Shown: piece by piece, positions 16,267 to 25,287 of the stretch
Numbering within the stretch: position 1 is the stretch's first letter
Layout of the letters: every line of letters starts with the position of its first letter
Source: Mesorhizobium sp. M9A.F.Ca.ET.002.03.1.2
GTDB taxonomy: Bacteria > Pseudomonadota > Alphaproteobacteria > Rhizobiales > Rhizobiaceae
Assembly: GCF_003952365.1 (NCBI RefSeq)
Contig: NZ_CP034443.1
Coordinates: forward strand, 1,791,001 to 1,855,000
Length of the DNA: 64,000 nucleotides
Reading direction: 5' to 3'
Program-made: the position numbers and the translations under genes
The notes under the pieces: model-generated
Told to the model about the DNA's origin: nothing
The model's input: only the letters and a program-made list of their open reading frames with translations
The model's database searches: none

Positions 16267-16823
16267 TACTGCCCCTCTTCGGCGTCGCCCTCTTTGGCAT
16301 CGCCCTCATCGAAATCGCCCTCATCGAAATCGATCGCCATCAGCACGGCGTCGCCATATTCCGACTGCCTGCGACCGATAGCCCGGAAACCAGCTTTTTC
16401 ATAGGCGCGTATGGCTCGTCCGTTGGATGGATCCGGATCGATGATGACGCGCGGCGCGCCTTCCTCGAACAGCTGTTCCACGAACTGCCGGACAATTGCC
16501 GAGCCGTGGCCGCGCCCGACAAGCTCAGGCTTGCCGATCGACAGATCGATGCCGAGCGTGCCGAACGGCTGGTCGCTATATGGATGGCCGTCCTCCAGAT
16601 GCGGGTCGTAGCTCTGCATGTAGCCGATCGGCTCGCCGTCGAGTTCGATGATCAGCGGTTCGACGGAAATGCTGTCGATATGCTCGCGGATCTGGGCGAT
16701 CTCCGTCTCGGGATCGTCCCACCACTGCGCGACATGCGGCTCGGCCAGCCATGCCGCGATCATCGGCAGGTCTCTTTCGGTCACCGGCCGAAAATCGTAT
16801 AGCGCGGCCCGCTCAGCCGGCAT
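16266..16823 (-). CDS. GNAT family N-acetyltransferase with acidic repeat tail
   Basis: A 185-residue acetyltransferase resembling the aminoglycoside 6'-N-acetyltransferase (AacA4-like) branch. It shows [16 protein letters not shown] at the N-terminus, [12 protein letters not shown], the acetyl-CoA motif region [19 protein letters not shown], and [13 protein letters not shown]. The last 20 or so residues are an acidic repeat, [20 protein letters not shown]. The start overlaps the end of hslV by 11 bases. Its position inside the hslVU operon is conserved-looking, but its substrate is unknown; resistance activity should not be assumed. Confidence 0.85.
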   Translation of the reverse strand: MPAERAALYDFRPVTERDLPMIAAWLAEPHVAQWWDDPETEIAQIREHIDSISVEPLIIELDGEPIGYMQSYDPHLEDGHPYSDQPFGTLGIDLSIGKPELVGRGHGSAIVRQFVEQLFEEGAPRVIIDPDPSNGRAIRAYEKAGFRAIGRRQSEYGDAVLMAIDFDEGDFDEGDAKEGDAEEGQ

Positions 16824-17364
16824 CGAGCGTTTCGATGACGAAGTTGCTGTTGGTGTAGACGCAGATTTCGGACGCGATCTGCATCGCCTTGCGGGCGATC
16901 TCCTCGGCATCCTTTTCGCTGTCCATCAGCGCGCGCGCCGCGGCCAGCGCGTAGTTGCCGCCCGAACCGATCGCCATGACGCCATATTCGGGTTCGAGCA
17001 CGTCGCCGGTGCCGGTCAGCGCCAGCGAGACCGACTTGTCGGCGACCAGCATCATCGCTTCCAGCCGGCGCAGATAGCGGTCGGTGCGCCAGTCCTTGGC
17101 GAGCTCGACACAGGCCCGCGTCAGTTGATCCGGATATTGTTCGAGCTTGGCTTCCAGCCGCTCCAGAAGGGTAAAGGCATCGGCGGTGGCGCCGGCGAAA
17201 CCGGCGATGACGCTGCCGCCCTTGCCGATGCGGCGCACCTTCCTGGCGTTGCCCTTCATGATGGTCTGGCCGAGACTGACCTGGCCGTCGCCGGCGATCA
17301 CCACCTTGCTGCCCTTGCGCACCGTCACGATGGTCGTGGCGTGCATGGTCAGTTCATCAGACAT
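16813..17364 (-). CDS. hslV: ATP-dependent protease peptidase subunit HslV
   Basis: A 183-residue HslV (ClpQ), a proteasome beta-type threonine peptidase. The short propeptide ends before TTIVTVRKG, placing the nucleophile threonine near residue 10. [20 protein letters not shown] and [19 protein letters not shown] are family landmarks. It forms the double-hexamer core capped by HslU. It is the first gene of a minus-strand operon followed by overlapping GNAT, DUF2585 and hslU genes. Its leader contains a small hairpin (17381-17405). Confidence 0.97.
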   Translation of the reverse strand: MSDELTMHATTIVTVRKGSKVVIAGDGQVSLGQTIMKGNARKVRRIGKGGSVIAGFAGATADAFTLLERLEAKLEQYPDQLTRACVELAKDWRTDRYLRRLEAMMLVADKSVSLALTGTGDVLEPEYGVMAIGSGGNYALAAARALMDSEKDAEEIARKAMQIASEICVYTNSNFVIETLDAG

Positions 17365-17380
17365 TTTCTGCTCCGATCAG

Positions 17381-17405
17381 CGCCGATCCCGAAAGGCGAT
17401 CGGCG
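17381..17405 (-). promoter_or_regulatory. Hairpin in the hslV leader
   Basis: CGCCGATC (17381-17388) pairs with GATCGGCG (17398-17405) around a 9-base loop, 17 bases before the hslV start. A leader hairpin that stabilises hslVU mRNA is known in E. coli; whether this one acts the same way is inference. The rest of the 219-base gap to hisB presumably holds divergent promoters. Confidence 0.3.
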
Positions 17406-17583
17406 CGTTACGAGTGGACTTGATCGGCCATATGTATGCATAGGCCCGATGATTGCAAACCGGTCATCCGACCGTCCCGATACCGCTTGCCATGGCAACT
17501 GGCAATCGCCGGATCATGCTGCTAGAAGGCTCTCGTTTTCAAGCAAGTGAAGCTTGGACTGAACTCTGGACAAGGATGAGGTC

Positions 17584-18183
17584 ATGCCGCCCCGTTCCGC
17601 CGAGATAAGCCGCAAGACCAGGGAAACCGATATCTCCGTGTCGGTCCACGTCGACGGCTCGGGAAAATCCGATATTGCCACGGGCGTCGGCTTCTTCGAC
17701 CATATGCTGGACCAGCTTTCGCGTCATTCGCTGATCGACATGACGGTCAAGGCCAAGGGCGATCTGCACATAGACGACCACCACACCGTCGAGGACACCG
17801 GCATCGCGCTCGGCCAGGCGCTGGCCAAGGCGCTGGGCGAGCGGCGCGGCATCATGCGCTATGCCTCGATCGATCTCGCCATGGACGAGACGCTGACGCG
17901 CGCGGCGATCGACGTTTCCGGGCGCCCTTTCCTCATATGGAACGTTGCGTTCTCATCGCCGAAGATCGGCACGTTCGACACCGAACTGGTGCGCGAATTC
18001 TTCCAGGCCCTGGCGCAGAATGCCGGCATCACATTGCATGTCACCAACCACTACGGCGCCAACAATCACCACATCGCCGAGACCTGTTTCAAAGCCGTGG
18101 CCCGTGCGCTGCGCTTCGCGCTTGAAAGCGACCCGCGCCAGCCGGACGCGGTTCCTTCCACCAAGGGATCTCTGAAGGGATAG
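17584..18183 (+). CDS. hisB: Imidazoleglycerol-phosphate dehydratase
   Basis: A 199-residue monofunctional IGP dehydratase, the standard length. It converts imidazole glycerol phosphate to imidazole acetol phosphate in histidine synthesis. The two manganese-binding histidine motifs are present in each half ([16 protein letters not shown] with [10 protein letters not shown], and [16 protein letters not shown]). It opens a plus-strand his gene run: DUF2628, hisH, DUF1330, hisA, arginase-like, hisF, hisE. It is divergent from hslV, an arrangement common in alphaproteobacteria. Confidence 0.97.
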   Translation: MPPRSAEISRKTRETDISVSVHVDGSGKSDIATGVGFFDHMLDQLSRHSLIDMTVKAKGDLHIDDHHTVEDTGIALGQALAKALGERRGIMRYASIDLAMDETLTRAAIDVSGRPFLIWNVAFSSPKIGTFDTELVREFFQALAQNAGITLHVTNHYGANNHHIAETCFKAVARALRFALESDPRQPDAVPSTKGSLKG

Positions 18184-18186
18184 GCC

Positions 18187-18663
18187 ATGGCCATCTATGT
18201 CGTGATGGAACCGCCAGGCCGCGGCGAAAAGCCTGATACAACCACCTTTGTCCGTGATGGGTTTTCCTGGCTCGGCTTCCTCGTGCCGCCGCTGTGGCTG
18301 CTCTGGCACCGGTTGTGGATCGAGGCAGCACTGGCCTTTGTCGCCATGGCGGTTCTTTCGGTGCTCGCCGAAAGATTGAGCCTTGGGCTGGCCGGCTCGC
18401 TTTTGTCGCTGCTGGTATCGCTCTATGTCGGGCTGGAAGGGCAGGCCTTGCGGATTGCCGCGCTGCGCCGCCGTGGCTGGCATGAATGGGGCGTCGTCGA
18501 AGCCGACAGGATCGACGATGCCGATACGCGCTATGTGCTGGAAGCCGAAGCGCATTCGGATGAGCAAGCGCCCGCGCAACGCATCGTTCCGGACGCAGCC
18601 CTTGCCCGGCCGTCGCAGACGGGCATGGTACTGGGGCTGACCCACATTCCGGGAAGACCCTGA
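18187..18663 (+). CDS. DUF2628 domain-containing membrane protein
   Basis: A 158-residue protein with a DUF2628-like core: [20 protein letters not shown] is followed by hydrophobic segments ([16 protein letters not shown] and [15 protein letters not shown]) and a polar C-terminal tail. It starts 3 bases after hisB and ends one base before hisH, so it is co-transcribed with the his genes. Nothing ties it to histidine chemistry; its role is unknown. Confidence 0.85.
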   Translation: MAIYVVMEPPGRGEKPDTTTFVRDGFSWLGFLVPPLWLLWHRLWIEAALAFVAMAVLSVLAERLSLGLAGSLLSLLVSLYVGLEGQALRIAALRRRGWHEWGVVEADRIDDADTRYVLEAEAHSDEQAPAQRIVPDAALARPSQTGMVLGLTHIPGRP

Positions 18664-18664
18664 C

Positions 18665-19315
18665 ATGCGGGTCGCGATCATCGACTACGGCTCGGGCAAT
18701 CTGCGCTCGGCCACCAAGGCCTTCGAGCGCGCCGCGCATGAAGCCGGCATCGCCGCCGCCATCGACCTGACCGCCGATGCCGAGCGTGTCAGGACCGCAG
18801 ATCGCATCGTCCTGCCCGGCGTCGGCGCCTACGCCGATTGCGCGGCCGGGCTGCGCGCCGTCGAGGGCATGTGGGACGCGGTGGAAGAGGTCGCCATCGC
18901 CAAGGGGCGGCCGTTCCTCGGCATCTGCGTCGGCATGCAGCTGATGTCGGAGCGCGGTCTGGAAAAGACGGTTACAAAAGGCTTTGGCTGGATCGCCGGT
19001 GACGTCAAGGAGATCACGCCGGCCGATCCGGCGCTGAAGATCCCGCAGATCGGCTGGAACACGATCGAACTGACGCGCAAGCACCCGCTGTTTTCCGGCA
19101 TTCCGACCGGTGCCAAGGGGTTGCACGCCTATTTCGTCCACTCCTACCATCTCGACGCGCGAAAGCCGGATGAGGTGCTGGCGATTGCCGACTATGGTGG
19201 CCCGGTGACGGCGGCGGTCGCCCGCGACAATCTCGCCGGCACGCAGTTCCACCCCGAGAAGAGCCAGGCGCTTGGCCTTGCGCTGATCACCAATTTCCTG
19301 CGCTGGAAGCCTTGA
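18665..19315 (+). CDS. hisH: Imidazole glycerol phosphate synthase, glutamine amidotransferase subunit
   Basis: A 216-residue class I glutaminase. The catalytic triad is visible: Cys88 in GICVGMQ, and His196 with Glu198 in HPEKS. The N-terminal [20 protein letters not shown] and the oxyanion-side PGVGAY are typical. It releases ammonia from glutamine and channels it to HisF, encoded about 1.9 kb downstream. The subunits are separated here by a DUF1330 gene, hisA and an arginase-like gene. Confidence 0.97.
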   Translation: MRVAIIDYGSGNLRSATKAFERAAHEAGIAAAIDLTADAERVRTADRIVLPGVGAYADCAAGLRAVEGMWDAVEEVAIAKGRPFLGICVGMQLMSERGLEKTVTKGFGWIAGDVKEITPADPALKIPQIGWNTIELTRKHPLFSGIPTGAKGLHAYFVHSYHLDARKPDEVLAIADYGGPVTAAVARDNLAGTQFHPEKSQALGLALITNFLRWKP

Positions 19316-19335
19316 GGTTTCAAAAGGACAAAATC

Positions 19336-19626
19336 ATGAACAAGAAGGGTTACTGGATGGCGATGGTCGATGTCCGCGACCCCGAAATCTACAAGCAATA
19401 TATCGAGGCGAACGCGGTGGCTTTTGCGAAATACGGGGCGAAATTTCCCGTGCGGGCTGGTCGCTACGCGAACCCGGAAGGGCCGACAGGCAACCGCCAT
19501 GTCCTGGTGGAGTTCGAATCCTACGACAAGGCGATAGAATGCTACGAGTCGCCTGAATACCGGGCGGCCTTGAAGTACAGGCTTGCCGCCTCGACCGGCC
19601 ACTTCGTCATTGTCGAAGGCGCCTGA
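19336..19626 (+). CDS. DUF1330 domain-containing protein
   Basis: A 96-residue dimeric alpha-beta barrel-type protein of the DUF1330 family. It has the usual YWMAMVDVRDPEIYKQY start, FPVRAGRYANPEGP, and the ending YDKAIECYESPEYRAA-LKYR. The ATG at 19336 follows an AAAGGA-like site. It lies between hisH and hisA, 20 and 3 bases from its neighbours, and so is in the his transcript. The function is unknown, and this family is not a known part of histidine synthesis. Confidence 0.88.
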   Translation: MNKKGYWMAMVDVRDPEIYKQYIEANAVAFAKYGAKFPVRAGRYANPEGPTGNRHVLVEFESYDKAIECYESPEYRAALKYRLAASTGHFVIVEGA

Positions 19627-19629
19627 ACG

Positions 19630-20379
19630 GTGATCCTGTTCCCGGCCATCGACCTCAAGGACGGCAAGTGCGTGCGCCTGAAGCACGGCGACATGGCGAC
19701 CGCGACGATCTACAACGAGGATCCGGCCGCACAGGCCAAAGCCTTCGAAGAACAGGGCTTCGAGTGGCTGCATGTCGTCGACCTCAACGGTGCGTTCAAG
19801 GGCCAGAGCGTCAACAGCGCGGCGGTCGGCGCCATCCTCAAGGCGACGACGAACCCGGTGCAGCTTGGCGGTGGCATCCGCACGCTGGCGCAGATCGAGG
19901 ACTGGCTCGACCGTGGGTTGGCCCGCGTCATTCTCGGCACCGTGGCCGTGCGCGATCCCGATCTGGTCAGGCAGGCGTGCAAGGCGTTCCCGGGCAGGAT
20001 CGCCGTCGGCATCGACGCCAAGGGCGGCAAGGTGGCGGTCGAGGGCTGGGCCGAGGCCTCAAGCCTCGGCGTCATCGAACTGGCGAAGAAGTTCGAGGGC
20101 GCCGGCGTCGCCGCCATCATCTACACCGACATCGACCGTGACGGCGTGTTGACCGGCATCAACTGGGACGCCACCATCGATCTCGCCGAGGCGGTGTCGA
20201 TCCCGGTCATCGCCTCTGGAGGTCTGGCCTCGATCGCCGACATCGTACGCATGACCATGCCCGACGCGCGAAAACTCGAAGGCGCCATCTCCGGCCGCGC
20301 GCTTTACGATGGGCGTATCGATCCGGCCGAGGCGCTGGCGATACTGGCGGCGGGATCGGAGAAGGCGAGGGCGCGATGA
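19630..20379 (+). CDS. hisA: Phosphoribosylformimino-5-aminoimidazole carboxamide ribotide isomerase
   Basis: A 249-residue (beta/alpha)8-barrel isomerase of histidine synthesis (ProFAR to PRFAR). It starts with GTG three bases after the DUF1330 gene. The catalytic aspartates are in [14 protein letters not shown] at the N-terminus and [14 protein letters not shown] in the second half. Phosphate-binding loops are LGGGIRT and ASGGLAS. Its stop overlaps the start of the arginase-like gene by four bases (ATGA), implying translational coupling. Confidence 0.97.
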   Translation: MILFPAIDLKDGKCVRLKHGDMATATIYNEDPAAQAKAFEEQGFEWLHVVDLNGAFKGQSVNSAAVGAILKATTNPVQLGGGIRTLAQIEDWLDRGLARVILGTVAVRDPDLVRQACKAFPGRIAVGIDAKGGKVAVEGWAEASSLGVIELAKKFEGAGVAAIIYTDIDRDGVLTGINWDATIDLAEAVSIPVIASGGLASIADIVRMTMPDARKLEGAISGRALYDGRIDPAEALAILAAGSEKARAR

Positions 20380-21212
20380 AACTCTCGATCATCCTGGCGC
20401 CCTATGACAGCGGCCTTTACCATGCCGGCTTTGGCCAGGGCCCCGACGCCATCATCGCCGGCGGCCTTGTCGATGAACTCACCTTGCGTGGCCACGATGT
20501 CGTCGTCGAGGACATCGGCGAGGTCGGCGATGCCCAGAAACGCGAAATCGCGACAGGCTTCGCCGTTTGCCGGGCAGTCGCGGCGAAGGTCGATCTGGCC
20601 CGCGACGATGAACGTTTTCCCATCGTGCTCACCGGAAATTGCCTGACCGCCGCCGGTGCGGTGGCTGGCGATGCCGCGGATTCGATCATCTGGATCGATC
20701 AGCATGGCGATCTCAACACGCCCGAGACATCCGCCTATGGCTTCCTCGATGGCATGGCGCTGGCGACGACGCTAGGGCTCTGCTGGCGCCCGATGACGTC
20801 GGCGATCCCCGGCTTCCAGGCGATAGACCCGTCGCGATGCATGCTGGTCGATGCGCGCGATCTCGATCCCGACGAAAAGCGCCTGCTGGACACATTGCCG
20901 ATTATTCGCACCCGATGTGCCGATGCGCTGGACGCTGTCGGAAAGCTGAAGGCGGCCGGCGCGGTTCGCGCGCATCTGCATCTGGACCTCGACGTTCTCG
21001 ATCCGGACGTGCTGCAGGTGAATCGTTATACGAAATCAGGCGGTCCAAACCCGGATCAGCTGCGGCAACTGGTTTGCGGGCTGGCCAGGTCGATCCCGAT
21101 TGCCGGCGTCACCCTGTCCGCCTACGACCCGGCATTTGACGCCAAGGGCGAGGTTCCGCCTGTCGTCGGGCAATTGCTTGGCGATTTTCTTGCAGCGATC
21201 GAGAGAACCTGA
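20376..21212 (+). CDS. Arginase/agmatinase superfamily protein with altered metal site
   Basis: A 278-residue protein with the arginase-superfamily (ureohydrolase) fold. Metal-binding elements are partly kept: D108, H110 and D112 in WIDQHGDLN, and D204 and D206 in [10 protein letters not shown]. The first metal-ligand motif, normally GGDH, reads GNC (Cys89), so the usual histidine is absent. SAYDPAFD occupies the C-terminal ligand region. It overlaps hisA by four bases and hisF by one (TGATG), so it is tightly coupled to histidine genes. It could hydrolyse a guanidino or formimino compound or have lost catalysis; the substrate is not inferable. Confidence 0.82.
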   Translation: MKLSIILAPYDSGLYHAGFGQGPDAIIAGGLVDELTLRGHDVVVEDIGEVGDAQKREIATGFAVCRAVAAKVDLARDDERFPIVLTGNCLTAAGAVAGDAADSIIWIDQHGDLNTPETSAYGFLDGMALATTLGLCWRPMTSAIPGFQAIDPSRCMLVDARDLDPDEKRLLDTLPIIRTRCADALDAVGKLKAAGAVRAHLHLDLDVLDPDVLQVNRYTKSGGPNPDQLRQLVCGLARSIPIAGVTLSAYDPAFDAKGEVPPVVGQLLGDFLAAIERT

Positions 21213-22003
21213 TGCTGAAAGCCCGCGTCATCCCCTGTCTCGACGTCAAGAACGGCCGCGTCGTCAAGGGCGTCAACTTCGTCGACCTTGTCGATGCCGG
21301 CGATCCGGTCGAGGCGGCAAAGGCCTATGACGGCGCCGGCGCCGACGAGCTTTGCTTTCTCGACATCACCGCTTCGTCCGAAAATCGCGAGACCATCTTC
21401 GACATCGTCGCCCGCACCGCCGAACAATGCTTCATGCCGCTGACCGTCGGCGGCGGCGTGCGCCAGGTCGCCGACATAAGAAAGCTGCTTTTGGCCGGCG
21501 CCGACAAGGTGTCGATCAACACGGCGGCGGTGAAGAATCCCGATTTCGTCGCCGAGGCGGCCGACAAGTTCGGCAACCAGTGCATCGTCGTCGCCATCGA
21601 CGCCAAGAAAGTGTCGGGCGAAGGCGAGGCCGACCGCTGGGAAATTTTCACCCATGGCGGCCGCGAGAAGACCGGCATAGACGCTGTCGAGTTCGCTCGG
21701 CGGATGGTCGATCGCGGCGCCGGCGAAATCCTGCTGACGTCGATGGATCGCGACGGCACCAAGGCCGGCTACGATATTGCGCTGACCCGTGCTGTAGCCG
21801 CCGCCGTGCGTGCGCCGGTCATCGCCTCCGGCGGCGTCGGCACGCTCGAGCACATGGTCGAGGGCATTCGCGACGGCCATGCGGGCGCGGTGCTGGCGGC
21901 ATCGATCTTTCATTTCGGCACGTACAGCATTGCCGAAGCCAAGGCATATATGGCCCGCGCCGGCCTGCCAATGCGACTGGACTCATCGGTTGATCGGCCT
22001 TAA
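21212..22003 (+). CDS. hisF: Imidazole glycerol phosphate synthase, cyclase subunit
   Basis: A 263-residue (beta/alpha)8-barrel cyclase. The catalytic aspartates are in [14 protein letters not shown] near residue 11 and in [12 protein letters not shown] in the second half. Phosphate loops are VGGGVRQ and ASGGVGT. It uses ammonia from HisH to make imidazole glycerol phosphate and AICAR. Its start overlaps the stop of the arginase-like gene by one base. A palindromic intergenic repeat begins at its stop codon. Confidence 0.97.
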   Translation: MLKARVIPCLDVKNGRVVKGVNFVDLVDAGDPVEAAKAYDGAGADELCFLDITASSENRETIFDIVARTAEQCFMPLTVGGGVRQVADIRKLLLAGADKVSINTAAVKNPDFVAEAADKFGNQCIVVAIDAKKVSGEGEADRWEIFTHGGREKTGIDAVEFARRMVDRGAGEILLTSMDRDGTKAGYDIALTRAVAAAVRAPVIASGGVGTLEHMVEGIRDGHAGAVLAASIFHFGTYSIAEAKAYMARAGLPMRLDSSVDRP

Positions 22004-22072
22004 AGCATGATCCCGAACCGAAGGTCCGCGTCAGCGAAAAGTGGAAACCGGTTCTCGGAAAAGATCATGCTT
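22003..22072. repeat. Rhizobial palindromic intergenic repeat, copy 1
   Basis: The ends are perfect 10-base inverted arms, AAGCATGATC (22003-22012) and GATCATGCTT (22063-22072). The interior holds GAAAAGTGGAAACCGGTT, the core shared with copies at 50084-50132 and 57366-57412. It fills the hisF-hisE gap and would fold in the mRNA between two his genes. Confidence 0.75.
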
Positions 22073-22094
22073 AAACAAGCAGATAGATGGCGCC

Positions 22095-22421
22095 ATGGCT
22101 GAGTTGTCGCTCTCCGATCTGGAGACAATCATCAGGGAGCGTGCGCATTCTGGCGATCCGGATTCGTGGACGGCAAAGCTGTTCGCGCGCGGCATGGACA
22201 AGGCGGCGCAGAAGCTCGGCGAAGAGGCGGTCGAAACAGTGATCGCGGCCGTCGCGGGTGACCGACAAGCCCTCGTTTCGGAAAGCGCCGATCTTATATA
22301 TCATTGGCTCGTCGTTCTCGGTGTCGCAGGTGTTCCGCTAAGCGACGTGCTCAAGGAGCTCGAAACCCGCACCGGGCGTTCGGGCATCGCCGAAAAGGCG
22401 TCTCGGCAGGACCGGGGCTGA
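22095..22421 (+). CDS. hisE: Phosphoribosyl-ATP pyrophosphatase
   Basis: A 108-residue MazG-like pyrophosphatase, monofunctional as in other alphaproteobacteria. It hydrolyses phosphoribosyl-ATP to phosphoribosyl-AMP, the second step of histidine synthesis. [13 protein letters not shown] and [16 protein letters not shown] carry the acidic metal ligands. The ATG at 22095 is preferred over 22041, because the longer version would translate the palindromic repeat just upstream. coaA follows 24 bases later. Confidence 0.95.
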   Translation: MAELSLSDLETIIRERAHSGDPDSWTAKLFARGMDKAAQKLGEEAVETVIAAVAGDRQALVSESADLIYHWLVVLGVAGVPLSDVLKELETRTGRSGIAEKASRQDRG

Positions 22422-22445
22422 TCGCTGCGGAGGGCAGGAAACTCG

Positions 22446-23405
22446 ATGGACCAGCTCGCCCCCACCGAGAAATATTCGCCTTATCGATTCTTTTCGGCCG
22501 AGCAATGGTCGCAGTTCCGCGCCGACACGCCGCTGACGCTCAGCGAAGATGAAATCAACCGCCTGCGCTCGCTCAACGACCCGGTCGACCTCGAAGAGGT
22601 CAAGCGCATCTATCTTTCGCTGTCGCGGCTTTTGTCGGCCCATGTCGAGGCGAGCCAACTTCTGTTCAGACAGCGCCAGGCCTTCTTCAACGCACAGGAT
22701 ATCGTCAAGACACCCTTCATCATCGGCATTGCCGGCTCTGTCGCGGTCGGCAAATCGACCACGGCGCGCGTGCTCAAGGAATTGCTGGCGCGCTGGCCGT
22801 CGAGCCCCAAGGTCGATCTGATCACCACCGACGGCTTCCTGCTTCCCAACGAAATCCTGCGCCGCAACAATCTGATGGAGCGCAAGGGCTTTCCCGACAG
22901 CTACGATGTCGGCGCATTGCTGCGTTTCCTGTCGGGCATCAAGTCGGCGCAGCGCAATGTCCGCGCGCCGGTCTATTCGCACCTGACCTACGACGTCGTT
23001 CCCGGCGAGTTCCAGACCATCGACCGGCCGGACATATTGATCTTCGAAGGCATCAACGTCCTTCAGCCGGGCAAGCTGCCGAAGGACGGCAAGATCGTGC
23101 CTTTCCTGTCGGATTTCTTCGATTTCGCGATCTATATCGATGCCGAAGAGGAGCTGATCCATCACTGGTACATTGCCCGCTTCATGCGGCTGCGCGAGAC
23201 CGCCTTCCGCGATCCGGATTCCTTCTTCCACCGCTATTCGCAACTTTCGCAAGAAGCGGCCCGCGCCATCGCCGAAGGCCTGTGGGCCAACATCAACCTG
23301 AAGAATTTGCGCGAGAACATCCTGCCGACGCGGGCGCGGGCCGATCTCATCCTGCGCAAGGGCGCCAATCATCTGGTCGAGGAAGTGGCGCTCAGGAAGC
23401 TGTGA
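22446..23405 (+). CDS. coaA: Type I pantothenate kinase
   Basis: A 319-residue prokaryotic type I pantothenate kinase, standard length. It phosphorylates pantothenate with ATP as the first step of coenzyme A synthesis. The P-loop GSVAVGKS is at residues 97-104. Also present are [22 protein letters not shown] and [11 protein letters not shown]. It follows hisE, an order frequent in rhizobia, and is convergent with alkB. Confidence 0.97.
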   Translation: MDQLAPTEKYSPYRFFSAEQWSQFRADTPLTLSEDEINRLRSLNDPVDLEEVKRIYLSLSRLLSAHVEASQLLFRQRQAFFNAQDIVKTPFIIGIAGSVAVGKSTTARVLKELLARWPSSPKVDLITTDGFLLPNEILRRNNLMERKGFPDSYDVGALLRFLSGIKSAQRNVRAPVYSHLTYDVVPGEFQTIDRPDILIFEGINVLQPGKLPKDGKIVPFLSDFFDFAIYIDAEEELIHHWYIARFMRLRETAFRDPDSFFHRYSQLSQEAARAIAEGLWANINLKNLRENILPTRARADLILRKGANHLVEEVALRKL

Positions 23406-23412
23406 CGAGATA

Positions 23413-23438
23413 GAGCGGCGATTCGATCTTAGCCGCTC
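23413..23438. terminator. Hairpin between convergent coaA and alkB
   Basis: GAGCGGC (23413-23419) pairs with GCCGCTC (23432-23438) around a 12-base loop in the 37-base gap between the two convergent genes. It has no long T-run. It may act in either direction, or be only a stabilising end structure. Confidence 0.45.
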
Positions 23439-23442
23439 ACAT

Positions 23443-24090
23443 CTAGCCAGGATACGTCACCCGCCGCAGCGTCAGGTTGATCCGTCCGCCGTTTTTCAGC
23501 AATGCCGAGGTCGACGGATAGATTCGGTCGACGCCGTGGAAACAGAGGCGGCCTTCGCCACCGAGCACGACGACGTCGCCGCTTTTCAGCCTGAACGACC
23601 GGGTCGCCCCTTCGCGCGTGCTCTGGCCGACCCTGAACAGGCAATCGTCGCCCAGTGAAACGGAGACGACCGGCGCGGAGAAGTCGATCTCGTCGCGGTC
23701 TTGATGAAGGCCCATCTTCGCGTCCGGCGCGTAGAAATTGACCAGGCAGGCCTCCGGCGGATGCTGATAGGCGGACACGTCCCGCCACAGCTCCAGCAGC
23801 ACGTCGGGGATCGGCGGCCATGGCATTCCGGTCACCGGGTGCGTCGGCTGGTAGCGATAGCCGCGCTCCTTGTCGGTGACCCAGCCAAGCGAGCCGCAAT
23901 TGGTCATGCGCACGCTCATCTCCTTGCCGGTGCGCGGCATGGCCGGCACGAACAGGGGAGCCTCCCGCACGACCCGGCTCACATCCTCAACCAGCGCTTC
24001 CTGCACGGCGCGCGACAGATAGAAGGGCATGTGGCGAACGCCTTTGGGCAGAACGAGCATCAGATTGGTCGCTTCATTCTCATCTGGCAA
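23443..24090 (-). CDS. alkB: Alpha-ketoglutarate-dependent dioxygenase AlkB
   Basis: A 215-residue Fe(II)/2-oxoglutarate dioxygenase of the AlkB family. It repairs alkylated bases such as 1-methyladenine and 3-methylcytosine by oxidative demethylation. The iron ligands lie in LHQDRDE (His-x-Asp), with a distal histidine in CFHGVDRIYP. VNFYAP and the C-terminal RINLTLRRV supply the 2-oxoglutarate-binding arginine. It is the last of the minus-strand genes here and looks separately transcribed. Confidence 0.93.
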   Translation of the reverse strand: MPDENEATNLMLVLPKGVRHMPFYLSRAVQEALVEDVSRVVREAPLFVPAMPRTGKEMSVRMTNCGSLGWVTDKERGYRYQPTHPVTGMPWPPIPDVLLELWRDVSAYQHPPEACLVNFYAPDAKMGLHQDRDEIDFSAPVVSVSLGDDCLFRVGQSTREGATRSFRLKSGDVVVLGGEGRLCFHGVDRIYPSTSALLKNGGRINLTLRRVTYPG

Positions 24091-24160
24091 AGAATGCCAC
24101 CATCAAATGAAAACGGCGACCCGAAAGCCGCCGCTGGCGATTGACCGTCCCCGATCTGGT

Positions 24161-24640
24161 TCAGGCTTGATCGAGATCCGGTATGCGCAGGACCTGCCCC
24201 GGATAGATCTTGTCCGGGTGGGTCAGCATCGGCTTGTTGGCTTCGAAGATGATCGAGTTCTTCGCGCCCTTGCCCTTGCCATAGCTCTTTTCGGCGATCT
24301 TCCAGAGGTTGTCGCCTTTCTGGACCGTATAAAAGGTCGGTTGCTTAGCCGCGGTTGCCGGCGTGCCGGACTCAGGCGCGGCGACCTGCAATTCGTCCGC
24401 CTGCACCTTGGACACGCCGAGCGTATTGCCGACGGCGATGACCGCTTTTTCGAAGATCGATTGATCCTTGACCACGCCTTTCAAGACAGCCGTATCGCCC
24501 TTGACGACGACTTCCACATTGTCGGTGCCGAGCGCGTGCGAATCGAGCTCCTTCTTGAGCGTATCGGCGGTCGGCTCCGGCTCATCGTCGCCGAAGCCGA
24601 GCTTCTTGCCGACGCCCTTGACGAAATCAAACATGCCCAT
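24161..24640 (-). CDS. BON and LysM domain protein (Kbp/YgaU-like)
   Basis: A 159-residue protein with an N-terminal MGMFDFVKGVGKKLGF, a BON domain (about 25-85, ending VSKVQADELQV) and a C-terminal LysM domain (TFYTVQKGDNLWKIAEKSYG to YPGQVLRIPDL). This is the build of E. coli YgaU/Kbp, a potassium-binding protein of about 149 residues. The start at 24640 has an AAGGAG site; a longer in-frame reading from 24685 lacks one. It has no signal peptide, so a cytoplasmic location is likely despite the LysM. Potassium binding is inferred from the family. Confidence 0.9.
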   Translation of the reverse strand: MGMFDFVKGVGKKLGFGDDEPEPTADTLKKELDSHALGTDNVEVVVKGDTAVLKGVVKDQSIFEKAVIAVGNTLGVSKVQADELQVAAPESGTPATAAKQPTFYTVQKGDNLWKIAEKSYGKGKGAKNSIIFEANKPMLTHPDKIYPGQVLRIPDLDQA

Positions 24641-24722
24641 GTGCGGTCTCCTTGCTGTGGCGAATACCGAACTTGCCACCTGCAACCCTGAATTGGAAGC
24701 CGCTTCGTCGTGAGTTGACGAC

Positions 24723-25160
24723 CTAATCGTCGTTCACCCGGCCCCGCAGTTTCTTGATGGTGCCGCGCCCGGCCTTGGTCTTCAGCCGCCTTTCGACCGC
24801 GCCTTTCGACGGCCTCGTCTTCTTGCGCGGCGGCGGCGGCGGTTCGGCGGCCTTGGCGACCAGTTCCGCAAGCCGCGCCCGGGCGTCCGCCCGGTTCTGC
24901 TCCTGCGTGCGGAAGCGTCCGGCCTCGATGACGATGATGCCGTCCTTGGTGGCGCGCTGGCCGGCTAGCTTTATGGTTCGCTCGCGAACGCGCTCCGACA
25001 GGCCCGCTGCATTGGCTGCATCGAAGCGCAATTGCACCGCCGTCGCCACCTTGTTGACGTTCTGGCCGCCGGGGCCGGACGAGCGGATGAAGTCCTCGTG
25101 CAGGTCATCCGGATGGATCACCGCATCGTCGGCAATGATGATCTTGTCGTCGGCGTTCAT
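24723..25160 (-). CDS. arfB: Ribosome-rescue peptidyl-tRNA hydrolase ArfB
   Basis: A 145-residue ArfB (YaeJ) protein. It has the release-factor catalytic loop SSGPGGQNVNKVATAV with the GGQ motif near residues 31-33, and a basic C-terminal tail (RPSKGAVERRLKTKAGR) that enters the empty mRNA channel of stalled ribosomes. It frees nascent chains from ribosomes lacking a stop codon. A proline-rich linker (EPPPPPRKK) joins the two parts. It reads on the minus strand downstream of pckA. Confidence 0.95.
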   Translation of the reverse strand: MNADDKIIIADDAVIHPDDLHEDFIRSSGPGGQNVNKVATAVQLRFDAANAAGLSERVRERTIKLAGQRATKDGIIVIEAGRFRTQEQNRADARARLAELVAKAAEPPPPPRKKTRPSKGAVERRLKTKAGRGTIKKLRGRVNDD

Positions 25161-25181
25161 GCCGCAGTCATGGCGCGGCGG

Positions 25182-25220
25182 ATGAAAAAAGAAAAGGCCC
25201 GTTCACCCGGGTCGGGCCTT
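25182..25220 (-). terminator. Rho-independent terminator of pckA
   Basis: On the minus strand AAGGCCCG (25220-25213) and CGGGCCTT (25201-25194) form an 8-bp stem, directly followed by a T-rich run (TTCTTTTTTC). It lies about 70 bases beyond the pckA stop and just before arfB. Confidence 0.75.
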
Positions 25221-25260
25221 CCCGATCCCCGGGTCGGCCTTCCCGATCCCGGTCCGGGCC
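25206..25260. repeat. Tandem repeat of 21 bp, 2.6 copies
   Basis: Units at 25206-25226 and 25227-25247 share CCCGGGTCGGxCCTTCCCGAT with one or two differences. A partial third unit follows (25248-25260). It sits between the pckA stop and its terminator and overlaps one arm of the terminator, so it probably arose by local slippage. Confidence 0.65.
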
Positions 25261-25287
25261 TCGAAGTGCAGCATATCCAGCCGGCGA

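Noticed and set aside
16266..16823. Aminoglycoside-resistance acetyltransferase
   Set aside because: Similarity to AacA4-like enzymes is at family level; its fixed place in the hslVU operon argues for a housekeeping role, so no resistance call is made.
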